A stretch of DNA of 64,000 nucleotides, taken from assembly GCF_032884065.1 (NCBI RefSeq), contig NC_088879.1, positions 16,684,489 through 16,748,488 on the forward strand. The letters run 5' to 3'. This DNA comes from Artemia franciscana (Eukaryota > Arthropoda > Branchiopoda > Anostraca > Artemiidae). This document shows positions 24,399 through 35,509 of this stretch, piece by piece (within the stretch, counting starts at the first letter, position 1; each line of letters starts with the position of its first letter). Under the pieces are notes generated by a model. The model was given only the letters and a program-made list of their open reading frames with translations, had not been told where the DNA came from and ran no database searches. The position numbers and the translations under genes are program-made.

Positions 24399-25100
24399 TA
24401 GTTTTTTTTTTTTACTTATGTCCTGGTCGTCATTTATACTCCCTGTGTCCCGGTGCTTTGTTGATTGCTAATCGAACATTCCTTTTGTCCTGGTCGCTTT
24501 CTCTTTGAGTTTCGTCATTTATTTTTTTCTTTTTTAGTTCTTTTAGTTTTTACCTTTTTTAGTTTTTTTTAGTTTTTTAGATGAAAATTTTTTTTAGTCT
24601 TTTCCTTTTTTTCTTTTTAGTTTTTTATTGGTTTTTATCTTTATTTTAGCTTATTTTTCAGTTTTTTCCTTTTTTTTAGTTTTTTTTTATTTTTTATTTT
24701 TTTTAGTTTTTTACCTTTTTTTAGTTTTTTTAGTTTTTTAGCTTTTTTACTTTTTTTATTAGTTTTTAGTTTTTTTTTGTAGTTTTTGCCTTTTTTTAGT
24801 TTTTTCAGTTTTTTTTTTAGTTTTTTATTGGTTTTTACCTTTATTTTAGCTTATTTTTCAGTTTTTTCCTTTTTTTTTAGTTTTTTTTTAGTTTTTAGTT
24901 TTTTTCGTTTTTTACCTTTTTTTTAGTTTTTTTAGTTTTTTTAGTTTTTTAGCTTTTTTATTTTTTTTATTAGTTTTTAGTTTTTTTTGTAGTTTTTGCC
25001 TTTTTTAGTTTTTTCAGTTTTGACGTCACCTGATCCAGTTTTTTCAGGTGACGTCACCTGATCCATCCACAGACAGACAACTTATTTTTATATATATAGA
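24399..25100 (-). mobile_element. Helitron-derived block with T-rich array, 5' end at right
   Basis: A near copy of 21712-22555 and 23545-24398. It ends in the paired TGACGTCA region and a Helitron 5' terminus at 25099-25100. No 3' hairpin. Tandem head-to-tail repetition of these blocks suggests rolling-circle or unequal-exchange growth. Confidence 0.7.
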
Positions 25101-25102
<2 letters not shown>

Positions 25103-25171
<69 letters not shown>

Positions 25172-25211
25172 GATATATAGATAGTGTAACAAACAACTTA
25201 TTTTTATATAT
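25103..25211. repeat. (TA)n array and a partial Helitron 5' end
   Basis: A TA array at 25103-25165 followed by another reverse-complement Helitron 5' terminus ('acaacttatttttatatatatag', 25193-25214) that abuts unit A copy 2 exactly. Confidence 0.85.
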
Positions 25212-26908
25212 ATAGATGACAAGCCGGTATCTTCATCACAACTATAAGCTATTTCAGTGCCACCAAATCAGGCAGACATTAGATTGCTGACAGAGGAATT
25301 GGCATCACTGTCAGGGTACTCCACATAGTGTTGTCTGGCTACAAGCAATGAAGGAAACATTTACAGCGTTGGTGAAGGATTCTTGGATTTTTTTTGAATT
25401 TCAATGATGGACGTAAAATTATTTCATTTGGATGTATTACGTACACTTTGTCTGTGTCTCTGTCTCCAGGGAGCAGTGATAAGGGATACCAACCTTTGCA
25501 TGGTTATTCAGGCCACAGCATTGTCACCGTCAATACTTTTTGTCCTAAGTTTACGCTCCATTGGGCTCTCCGTAACAGCACAAAAATTTTCTTTGAAAAA
25601 TTTTATTGCGTTGATATGTTTCATTGTTTTTATTTCAGAAAACAATTGATTGTCCTAATTTCTTGCACTAACCAAAAGTCACTTTATGCATATTACTAGT
25701 GCTGCTACTACTATTCAAAGGATATTGAAAACTAAACATATAATCCGGAACTTTAAGCAGAAATTAAGGGGTATTGACATTAATAAAACCACACTATGGG
25801 GATACTGACTATCAAAAGAGTATATCAGTAATATTTATTGAAAATTAATTAAAACTAAAATTTAATAGGTTCTGGACCCATTGACTTCTTTCAAGTAACA
25901 ACACGGCCCACTATAATGATTGGTTGAGCATCCCTGACGTATAGTAATAAGTTGCAATTATCAGAGCGTGTTGATGGGATTTTGAAGTAACTATAAGGCA
26001 CTACATGAATGCTAACACCGCCACTACGGCTAACATTACTACTATTGTTATTACTATCACTCCTGCTGCTCCGGTTAGTTTTATTTCTACTACGAATAAT
26101 ACTACGCTAAGGATAAGAAATTTACGGTAAAACTTTCAAAGGATGGTGAGGGTGGTGTTAAATTAAAATGTAAAAACACTACGTGCAGACACTTTGTCAG
26201 ATAAGCGTATAAGTCAAATTTCAGGAACAGCTAGGACTGTTAAGCTGAAATTTTTAGATCATTGAAATAAATCAAAACACACTGTACCCTGTAATCACAA
26301 TATACACACTGTAATTAAAAGAATGTTTTGGTAGGGTCCAAGCATAGGCTTAATGCATTAAACTATAACTTAAAAGGCTAATGGTATTGCTGTTACTTTT
26401 ACTACTACCGCTACTTCTACTACTGTTGAAATAAATAAAATATTTTAAGTGCATCCAGGTTGGCAAAATACAACAAATGGAATATATCAGGCACTGAACA
26501 GGGTATTAAATGGAAACTCGCAGAAGATGTTGAGGGGCATGTAGCACTAAATAAAAAAGCACTTGTTGCACGCTGGTAGTCGAAAGGGTGAATCAGCAAA
26601 ATATCAGGAACGGTCAGCCTATTAAACTGAAATTTCTGGGGATACTACTACTACTACTCCAGCTAAAACTTACTCTGGAACTAGATAAATAGTGTTTAAG
26701 ACCATCGAAGTTATCTAAATGAAACAGATGCAAAATCTCAGGAGTGGAATGTTGTAACGAGTAAGAACTTCTAGAAAATGTGTTTGATATAAAACAGAGG
26801 TACTATGGCACTATTGAAAGGCATCGAGGGCATATAGGTTCTCAAAAAGCACATTATTAATGTCTTAGGGAAGGATTAGGATATTAAGTTGAAACTCTCA
26901 AAGCCTGT

Positions 26909-27358
26909 ATGAATACTATTGCTATTATTACTATTAAACTGGACCAAAGGGTGAACTTAAATTTAGGTTTGAAAAATGGCACAGATTCAACGTTTCAGGA
27001 ACAAAATAAGGGGAGTATATTCCTGTTAAAAAAGACGTTAGGTAAATCCCGTGATCATCGTTCAGATACTTCCCAGATTAATTACGGAATATCTCAGGGC
27101 TCTGTCCTTGGGCCTGTTTTATTTATTCTTTTTATAAATGATTTACCGGATGTTTTGCCTCTTTGCAAAATTATTATGTTTGCAGATGATGTAGTAGTTT
27201 TTTCCTCTCACCGGGACTTAGCAGTTCTTTTCCATAACCTTGAATGCACGTTACAAGGTGTATCTTTTTGGTACTCAAGGAATTTACTAGCCCTTAATGA
27301 GAAAAAATGCCAATATATGTTGTTTTTACGAACTGGATCGGTCGCGAACTGGTTGTAA
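26909..27358 (+). pseudogene. jockey/CR1-like RT palm fragment (unit A copy 2)
   Basis: Same fragment as in copy 1, but the stop before the palm is absent, so the frame reads INYGISQGSVLGPVLFILFI through the FADD motif to a stop after RTGSVANWL. About 150 codons are open, but only the RT palm is represented; there is no endonuclease, fingers or thumb. It shares with copy 1 the deletion of the neighbouring second RT segment. Openness here reflects recent duplication, not demonstrated function. Confidence 0.85.
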
Positions 27359-27782
27359 GCCATTTTTGGTCATATATATTTGTGTCTAAGTTGTGTTTTT
27401 TTTTATACTGTATTACTGCCAATTGGCAAAATCAGGTTCAACAAATTCAAAAAATAATACGACAGCATTTATCAGAAATTGTTTGTTGAGAATTTTGTGT
27501 ATAAAATTTTCTAGCTTTGAGCAAATGACGCTATGGAATTTTGAAATAATTCACTTCAATTGCCAATTTTGGTTGAAAAACGTTATTGGTTTATTGATAC
27601 ATTATTTCTTTGAAGTTAAATCGGCTTCCTATTAATATTTCGGATGGAAGTTCCATTGTTCTTATACAGTTCTTTAAAATGTGACTTATTTTGCTACTGT
27701 GATACTATTTATTATGTGATTTTAGCAATTGTGGTGCTTATCACGAAGTCTGACAAAAGACCAAAAGGAAGTAGAAAGATTT

Positions 27783-27854
27783 GCCGAAACCCGGGATCGA
27801 ACCAGCGATCTTTAGATCTTCAGTTTAATGTTCTCCCAACAGAGCTATTTCGGC
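27783..27854 (-). tRNA. degraded tRNA-Phe(GAA), left member, copy 2
   Basis: Acceptor GCCGAAA/TTTCGGC is intact here, unlike copy 1. The anticodon loop CTGAAGA is kept, but the anticodon stem has TTAAA against TCTAA (one mispair), the D stem has GCTC/GAAC, and the T stem GCTGG/CCGGG has a mismatch and a wobble. B box GGTTCGATCC intact. Probably a pseudogene or a weak gene. Confidence 0.72.
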
Positions 27855-28222
27855 TTATCATAAATTATCCTTGATATACGTTCTGTTGAAAGTAATTAAT
27901 TATAAAAACTAATCAACCAATCGTGGATTAATTTCGAAGTTTTACTGCCTTGAGCCTTTATCTTTGGGAGGATTCAGCATTATTTTCGTGAGTAGGAAGG
28001 GGGTTGGTATATTTGACTATGGAAAGGTGTTTTTTACTGAATACTGTCCCTAAATAATGAAAGTTAAGCATTTTTAGTGTTCAGAGTACCAGAATGTCTA
28101 GGGGGTTAAATTAAGGTTTGGTATTCGCGAAGTCAAATTTCAAGTTTCGCACGAAGCTACGAATGCTGCAATATTTTCGAGAAACCAATAAAAATATGTC
28201 CGGTGTAGATATCATGCACCGG

Positions 28223-28292
28223 GCCGAAACCTGGGATCGAACCAGGGACCTTAGATCTTCAGTCTAACGCTCTCCCACTGAGCTATTTCGGC
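28223..28292 (-). tRNA. tRNA-Phe(GAA), right member, copy 2
   Basis: Identical in sequence to the 70-nt tRNA-Phe at 17845-17914, with all four stems fully paired and both internal promoter boxes intact. Flanks are also near-identical, as expected from the segmental duplication. Confidence 0.85.
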
Positions 28293-28678
28293 TTATCATG
28301 AATTATTTTTCAAATACTTTGTGATGAAAATAATTAATTATAAAAACAAATCAACCAATAGTAGCTTAATTTCGAAGTTTTACTGCCTTGAGCCTTTATT
28401 TTTAGGAGGATTCAGTATTATTTTCGTGAATAGAAAAGGGGTTGGTATATTTGACTATGGAAAGATGTTTTTTACTGATTACTGTCCCTAAATAATAAAA
28501 AATAGGCATTTTTAGTGTTCAGAGTACCAGAATGTCTAGGGGGTTAAATTAAGGTTTGGTTTTCACGAAGTCATGTTTCAAGTTTCGCACAAAGCTGCGA
28601 ATTGATCACGCTGCAATATTTTCGAGAAACCAACAAAAATATGCCCGGTGTAGATATCATGCGCCAGGAGAATTTGAT

Positions 28679-29012
28679 GGTAAAATTCTAGTTAATTGAC
28701 TTCTTGCTAACTCAGAAAGGTTTAGGTTAGGAAAATGAAACTTTCACGGATGAATCTACAGATTAAAGTATGTCTCAGGAAGGTGTTTTGAATCAACTAC
28801 CTCCAATCCTTCTCCCTTTAGAGGGAGTTATAATATGTGTGTTATAAAAGTAAAACCTTCCAAAATAGATCTTCTGCTTAATTGAAGTACAAAAAACTTT
28901 AAAATACCTTCCCGGGACATACTCTAGCCTGTAGACCCATCCCTGAAAGTTTTATTTTCATAACCTAAACCCTTTCCGAGATAGCAAGAAGTCAATTAAG
29001 TAGAATTTTTCC
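28679..29012. repeat. foldback element, copy 2
   Basis: Same inverted-arm element as at 18302-18636, carried along in the segmental duplication. Confidence 0.85.
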
Positions 29013-29397
29013 GAGTTGACTTCTATGACTGCAGCGGTAGCTAGTTTTTAATGGTAATATTGAACTCTAGGCCATAGTAAACCGAGCTGCAGCAGTAGCT
29101 AGTAATATTGGTTGCAGCGGTAGCTAGCGATCTAGTAACAGACCATCAGGTCCAATGCTAAGAAATTTAATAACCCTTAACTCCTAAAAATAGAATCTGA
29201 TCAAAACAAGAATTATGCTATTTGAACAGCCTTGTCAGAAACCCCAATATATGAAGAATCCCTTGGCTTGAAGAACAAGGGAAATATATTGGTTTGAAAA
29301 TCAAGAAAAGTGGCTGCAACCAAAATATTTTGATATACGTCATTTTTTTATTTTTTTTTGTATAATAAAGAACCAACTCTAGCCCATATTAACTGAA

Positions 29398-29959
29398 ATT
29401 TCTATATATATAAAAATAAGTTGTTTGTTTGTGAGTTTGTCGACTGACGTCATGTTTGTGTGTCGACTGAAATCATGTTTGTCGACTGACGTCATTATAA
29501 GGATTGAGCTGAATGTCGTCATGAAGATGTTTGACGACTGACGTCATGTTTGTCGACTGACGAAATTACTGAATGGGGCACAAATGACGAGCGGGACACA
29601 GGGAATATAAATGACGACCGGGACACTCAAAGAAAAATTACAGACTGGGACACCGGGACACAAATAACGACCGGGACATATAAATGACGACCGGGACACT
29701 CAAAGATAAATTACAGACCGGGACACCGGGACACAAATGACGACCGGGACACAGGGAATATTTTATGTTGCATGTTCAAGAGTCGGTAAACCTGATAATC
29801 TATTTATATGCACAGACAATGGGACATCGAAGAATGTTGTATATTCGCAAGTTTTACGTAGTTAAAAACATATATATGTCTATCTGTATTTACAGGTGGG
29901 ACATAGGGACACAACTACAATGGCGCGTAACAAATATGGGGCATAACGACTTACGTGCG
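29398..29959 (+). mobile_element. Helitron, 3'-truncated, with helicase C-terminal remnant
   Basis: Starts TC after 'gaaatt' in the same position as the Helitron at 19016, so it is the same insertion seen in copy 2. TGACGTCA octamers follow, then the gaccgggacac minisatellite. At 29763-29870 it encodes the end of a PIF1-like Helitron helicase ([20 protein letters not shown], then VVYSQVLRS and a stop). It ends within the 'gcgtaacgacttacg' hairpin without the terminal GC hairpin or CTRR, where unit B begins. Confidence 0.78.
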
Positions 29960-30640
29960 TGGATCGATACAGCGATCGTGGATCATATTAGGATCGATAC
30001 AGCTCATTATAAACGGGGATTACTAATGTTTCACTAGTAACATGGCTTTATATAAAGGATAAAGAATGAAATTTAACCCATATTAGTTGAAACAATCTAT
30101 TGACAAGATAACTTGAACAAGCATGTTTCGAAAGTACCTTCTCTAAGGTATGGTATATAAGGGGTCAATCTAGTTAATTGTAAATGTGGATTATGCAAGT
30201 TGCATCGGTTGTTTAAAGAAGGATAATTGTAGGTCCTTATGGGAACCTCTTATGTGTCATGCCTTTGATACTCGTAAAAATAAGCAATTATAATTTGACA
30301 GCTGGATCAAAAGGACCTCATGATTATCCTGATCATAAGTTAAAATATAATTATTTCTGCTTGATATTTTATTCCGAAGTCATATCAGCGCTTTTTGTTA
30401 TCTTAACGAGAATTTCAGATAACCTAAACTAGAATAGAATTAAGATGTCTAGGCATACAGTATGACATTTCCGTTAATATGATGATTCCCCTGATAATTT
30501 CCTGTGGAGAACAGAGGAGTAACAGGCAAAAAGATTTATTCTTGTATAGGATATGCTAGTGGCTCATCTACCAGACGTAAATAGATTTGGCACTCACAAA
30601 AGTTCTCAAACTAGCTAAAACTTTCGGTTTCCAATAGTAA
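29960..30640. other. left part of unit B, no gene recognised
   Basis: Starts with a short repeat of 'gatcgatacag' and 'gatcgtggatcat'. Nothing coding is seen; the same sequence recurs at 49508-50195. Confidence 0.6.
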
Positions 30641-31135
30641 TGTTTTCCCATTTATACTGTATAGAAGCAAATACTGGAAGTTAAATCGGCAGCAAGAGAA
30701 GAGACTCCAAGCCTTTCAAAACAATTGTCTGCAAAATATTCGTCAACAACTGCTACTACTACTACTACTACTACTACTAACGAAAACTAGACACATGTTT
30801 TAAAACAGACAATATACCAAATTACTGGGCAATCTCTATTCATCAGCATGATCAGGACCTGAAGATGGAAATACATGGGACGTCTTGTGTGAATGAAAGA
30901 CGACCAAACACCAAAGTCCATCCTTTAGTGGCAACCAACAAGAATGCAGCAAAGGATAAAACCAAAGAACCCACTACACAAAACATACCAGAGGGACCTC
31001 CTCAAAGGGAATACGTCCATACAACCCCAGTGGGTAGACGTTATGGCAGTAGCCCAGTTGAGGGGTGACTGGTGTCTCTTTGTCAATGTCCTGGTTGCCT
31101 CCAGAGGCACAGGGGTATCTAAGGTCAAAGGTAAA
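30641..31135 (+). pseudogene. RTE/CFDP2-like LINE 3' end (unit B copy 2)
   Basis: Plus-strand frames give KYWKLNRQQEKRLQAFQNNC, matching the tail of the 8.9 kb LINE (WKLKQQQEKRILAFENNC), then TYQRDLLKGNTSIQPQWVD and LVASRGTGVSK, the typical end of this LINE class. A CTA tract (30750-30778) and a deletion interrupt the two parts. A 5'-truncated, frameshifted copy. Confidence 0.8.
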
Positions 31136-31463
31136 ATTCCGTTACAATAATTTCCAGTTCAGTGATGAATATATTTCAGTTAAAAGGGAAAAAAGAATCA
31201 TTGTGTGCATGCTTTACTTAGTATGTTCCCAAGAATATACACTCAAAGTTTCACATAAGTCTGTACATTAGCTTGGAAGTAAGTCCTGAATCTGCAATGC
31301 CCTTGGTATGTTTTTGGATAACAGAGTATGCATATTCTGTTCTGGGGTTAATTGGGGTTTCAAGGAACCAAGTTTCAAAGCAGAACCAAAATCAATGACA
31401 GCATATTAAAATTTATTGTTTTTTGTTAGGTTTAATTACCTTACCTTAATCCATCTGAGAGCT

Positions 31464-31769
31464 TTAAGGTCTTCCAGACCTGTAGTGCTCTTGAGTTGAT
31501 GACTGCCAGTCGAGCCTCCACAGCTTCTTCTCCCACTCTTTGTCAGGTTGGTTTTTGAAGGACTGGATGGAGGGAACACTGACAGTTGAATCTTTCAGTT
31601 TATTCCAATGATTTATGACTCTTCTCGAAAAGAATGTTTGGCGAGTTTTAGATCGAGAGCTTGACTTTGGTAGCTTCTTGGAGTGTCCTCTTGTGTTGTG
31701 CTGGCTGGTACTGAGATTGCCGCCAAAGATTGCTGACTTTTCGTTCTGTAGCTTGTAAGTAAGCATCAT
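31464..31769 (-). pseudogene. CR1/jockey-type RT C-terminal tail (unit B copy 2)
   Basis: About 100 open codons on the minus strand: NTRGHSKKLPKSSSRSKTRQ, then FFSRRVINHWNKLKDSTVS and SIQSFKNQPDKEW. This RGHSKKL ... FFSxRVxNxWNxL ... FKxxLDxxW pattern is the usual extreme C-terminus of CR1/jockey-clade LINE polyproteins. No RT core is attached. It remains open in both copies (see 51038), which is expected from recent duplication. Confidence 0.85.
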
Positions 31770-31789
31770 ATTGCAATAAATTGCAATAA

Positions 31790-32440
31790 GTAAGTAATTG
31801 CAATAAGTGTTAAATTTGTGTCATGCCACTAATTACTCAAACGCAATTATAAATCTGTAACTATTAACCCTCAACTACTAGTGAATGTTTTAATCTGTTA
31901 TAGATTATGCTCTAAACAGTTATCAATTATTAATAGCTAAGTAATGAGTTATCAACAGCTAATTATAATCAATGACCACCTTGTCTCTCAATGCCTTGTT
32001 TACAGCTAATGTATATACTATTTGTAATCTAGTGATTTTTTCAGATAGTCAAGACATCATAAAAAGAGGCAAACCAAGCTGCCCAAAGGCTTTATTATAA
32101 ATTATACTAATATCCAAGAGAATGTGGGGTGAAACTTTGCTTATTGTCTTTATCTCAATTTGTACTGCATTTTTTGGAGAAGGTAAGCATTATTTTAAAT
32201 CATGGTTCTGTTGCTTCTATTTTCTGTTCTGGTTTCTGGTTTCTATAATGGTTTGTGACTCAACTTTATGTCTGCTAACTGAGGACAATAAGCAGGAAAA
32301 ACCAAGAATACCAACTCAGCAGTCACATAGCCATCCAAAGCACCCTTACTTGTTTAAAAAAGTCTTTAAAAATGAAAAAAGTAATTGCTGTTGTTGTATT
32401 CAATCGTGCTTTTGGGTGATTTGCCTTTTTGCATATAGCT
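31790..32440. other. no recognised gene
   Basis: AT-rich sequence of unit B with short 'taagtaattgcaataag' repeats at the left. A 106-codon frame at 32122-32442 has no family resemblance and is broken by a stop in the other copy, so I do not call it a gene. Confidence 0.5.
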
Positions 32441-32449
32441 AAGTTCTGG

Positions 32450-34060
32450 CTCCGTATGTGGATAGCCTGGGATCGTCCTTCTTCTGGTTCACTACATCAA
32501 ATAAAACAGAAAACTAAACGAGAGAACAAATATTCTCTGCGTAGAGGGAGACTGAATGCCTGGGATGGTCCTTGTGACAAGAAATCCTGGGATCGTGTTA
32601 TAAACAGTGTAAAGTGTTCACCTCCAATTAATTCGTCTCTTCGGCTATGTGACTTCGTTTCTCATTATAAAAATATTTTGCTTTCATTTAATATTAATCT
32701 CCAAAATCATTTTACAAAGCTTGTCAACTCAATCCTCCCAATTCGTATCAACCAATCTCAAGTGTTATCGGTGGAATCTGGTGCTATACTCCGAGCTCTT
32801 AAGCAAGTGAATAAGTCTGAGTCTCTCGATAGTGATGGTCTTTGCTTCAAGTTTTTTGCTTATGATTGTCCTGAACTGCTGAAGCATTTGCAGTAATTGT
32901 TTCAGATGTGTTTGGCAAAGTCCGTTGTGCCAGATAGTTTTTTGTCTTGTTGTATGTCTCCCATAGTCAAGAGGGGTAAGGACACCAGTGCTTGCTCTAA
33001 TTCCGTCCTATCACTGTGTCTTGTTTTGTCAGTAAGCTATTTGAATATGTACTGCTACCGGCCATTAGCTCCAAGTGCAATTTTACACCCTTCCAGCTTG
33101 GTTTTAGAAAAGGTATGGGCTGCGTTCAAGCTCACCATATTGTGGGTCGGCTAATGAAACTTGCTGTTGCTCAAAAATGTCCCCTGTATGCTTTGACTGT
33201 TGACATATCTAGTGCTTTTTAAAATGTAATTCATTCAAATGCTTTGTTTTCTCTAGCGGCCTCAGGTGTTAACCTTTCTATTGTTTCCGTGCTTTAGTAT
33301 TGGTATGCTAATTCTTCAGTTAGGGTGAAGTGGAACGGTACTGTAGGGGAGTATATTCCTGTTAAAAAAGGCATTAGGCAAGGTGCCGTGTTATCCCCGA
33401 GCATATTTAAATGTGTTTTAGCTTCGTGTCTCCAACGTCTTCAACCGTAAATTTTTACAATGAAAATTTAGGCATTAATCACATTGCATATGCTGATGAT
33501 GTTCTGCATTTTAGCTGGACAAAACATAGTCTAATTACCAACTTTTACCGGCTTTCAGCCAAACTATCCACAGTAGGCCTTTCAGTTAATGCCTCCAAAT
33601 GTGAGTTCTTGTGTTTTGGGAGTCCTCCACCAGCATCAATCATTCTTTGCTTCTTATGAAACTTAAATCTTATGGATTTTCATCACAAACTGTTGATTTT
33701 TTTGCATCTTATCTTTCTGGGAGATGACTAGAATGTATCGATAAATCCCGTGATCATCGTTCAGATACTTCCCAGATTAATTATGGAATACCTCAGGGCT
33801 CTGTCCTTGGGCCTGTTTTATTTATTCTTTTTATAAATGATTTACCGGATATTTTGCCTCTTTGTTATGTTTGCCACATTTGCCTCTTTGTTTTTTATTA
33901 TGTTTGCTGATGATGTAGTAATTTTTTCCTCTCACCGGGACTTAGCAGTTCTATTCCATAACCTTGAATGTACGTTACAAGGTGTATCTTTTTGGTACTC
34001 AAGGAATTGACTAGCTCTTAATGAGAAAAAATGCCAATATATGTTGTTTTCGCGAACTGA
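32450..34060 (+). pseudogene. two different LINE RT fragments fused end to end (unit B copy 2)
   Basis: Part 1 (32450-33655) reads, with frameshifts and stops, through an RT of one LINE lineage: ESGAILRALKQVNKSESLD, SKLFEYVLLPAISSKCNFTP, FQLGFRKGMGCVQAHHIVG, LTVDISSAF (motif A), KKGIRQGAVLSPSIF and HIAYADDVLHFS (motif C). Part 2 starts abruptly at about 33655 with the fingers-palm link of a jockey/CR1-like RT: LKSYGFSSQTVDFFASYLSG, NYGIPQGSVLGPVLFILFIN and a broken FADD block. Both RTs run in the same direction. Part 2 contains a small internal duplication near the FADD motif (33860-33900). Neither part is complete. Confidence 0.85.
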
Positions 34061-34062
34061 TT

Positions 34063-34800
34063 CGATCGTCTGACTCTTTTTCTTAGCTCTACTTTTTAAA
34101 AAAGGAAAAAAATTTAGCGTAAAGAGCGGGGCGTTGAGGAAGAAAAGCCCCTTTCATATACGGAGTAATTTCTGTTCATTTTAAGTTTTAATGTCGCTCC
34201 TTACTTTCATTTAAAAAAACTTGTTTTTTTTTTATTTAATTTCTGGGCGTTTTTTAATTCATGCATGTTTTGATCTTGGCTCTCCGCACATAAATAATTA
34301 AAACGAAATCTGCATATTAATTTTCTTTTTGGCTAAATGGCTTTCTCATAGTTTTAATCGGAAGATTTTGAAAAAAAGGAGAGAGGGAGGAAGCCTAGCT
34401 GCCCTCTAATTTTCTGATTACTTAAAAAGGCAATTAGAACTTTTAATTGTTTTACGAACATTTTCATTAGTAAAAAATATACGTAATTTACGAATTAACT
34501 TACGTAACGAACTTCTATATTCGTATATTTTTATTGTGTATATGAGGGAGTTCACCCCTCGTCGATACCTCGCTCTTTACACTAAAACTGAAATTCTGTC
34601 CCAATTCCTTAAGAATGACCCTTGAATCACAAAGGTCGTAGAATAAATAGTTGAAATTACTAAAAATACTTTTGCGTAAAGAGCGAGGTATTACGAGGAG
34701 GTAAACCCCTCATATTCGCAAAAATTTCTCCTTGTTTTAAGTTTTAATGCTGCTCCTCACTTTCAGTAGAAAAAACTTCTCATATTTATTTTTTCCTTTT
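34063..34800. repeat. non-coding module with repeated and inverted 'gcgtaaagagcg' blocks
   Basis: 'agcgtaaagagcggggcg' at ~34117 and 'gcgtaaagagcgaggtatta' at ~34675 are in direct orientation. 'acctcgctctttacactaaa' at ~34567 is inverted and pairs with the latter, including 'gagggagttcacccctcgtcg' facing 'cgaggaggtaaacccctc'. It follows the RT fusion directly and precedes the Penelope remnants. Possibly a LINE 3' UTR or a foldback repeat. Confidence 0.7.
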
Positions 34801-34833
34801 TTTTAAATAATGCAAAAACATCCTGCGCCCCCT

Positions 34834-35160
34834 TCATTGAAAGTCTCTTCCCCAATGAGAAGTTTTTCCATGTTTCCACAAAAATTGTGGTCGGCCATTT
34901 ACGGTAGATATTATAGTTGCATCTTCAAAAAGAACTAAATGGTCAGGATTTTCGTATATATGTAGGGCCAGAGCTGAATCAAAGTTGTCATTTTTATTTT
35001 CAAATCTCAGGGACTTAATTATTGAAATTTTGTGTTCATGCAATCGTTCCCCTAGTTGTTGATGTGAACACGGGAATCTGTAGACACCACTACCTAGTAT
35101 AAGGTCCGTTTTATCCTTCCCCGAGTTAAAAAACAAAATGTGCAACTTTTTGTTCAGTTT
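34834..35160 (-). pseudogene. Penelope-like GIY-YIG endonuclease fragment, motif deleted (unit B copy 2)
   Basis: Minus-strand frame of ~103 codons: KDKTDLILGSGVYRFPCS, then HQQLGERLHEHKISI, SALALHIYENPDHLVLFEDA. This is the GIY-YIG endonuclease of Penelope-like elements. Compared with 54366-54818, 27 bp encoding the FGKFHIGRT segment are missing, so the second half of the GIY-YIG signature is gone without a frameshift. No RT is attached upstream on this strand. Confidence 0.85.
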
Positions 35161-35509
35161 TGAAAGAAACAGAGAGATTATGTTTTTTTTTTAATTTTTC
35201 GAAGTTTGTCGCTGAGTATTTCAAACACATGTCTGAATTGATGGGGCAAACCCTTGTTGTGAGAAATTAAACTAGCTTGGCCACGTAAAATATTATGGCG
35301 CTGGTGGTCATGGACATGCTCTTGAAGGGCTTAATTACAATTTCAAAATCCGTGGATCACGTGGAACCTATGTTTGCCAATTGTGAGCCAGAAAAGATGA
35401 AACTCATTCTGGAGAACCCTGACCCAGACGTCTCTAGCAAATCCACGCTAACAAATAACTCTTCTTTCACTCACAATTCTTTGTAATAAAACTTATTGTT
35501 ATTTTAATT

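Noticed and set aside
32122..32442. 106-codon frame with a hydrophobic, Cys-rich start
   Set aside because: The near-identical unit B copy at 51.7 kb has a stop early in the frame and no family is recognised.
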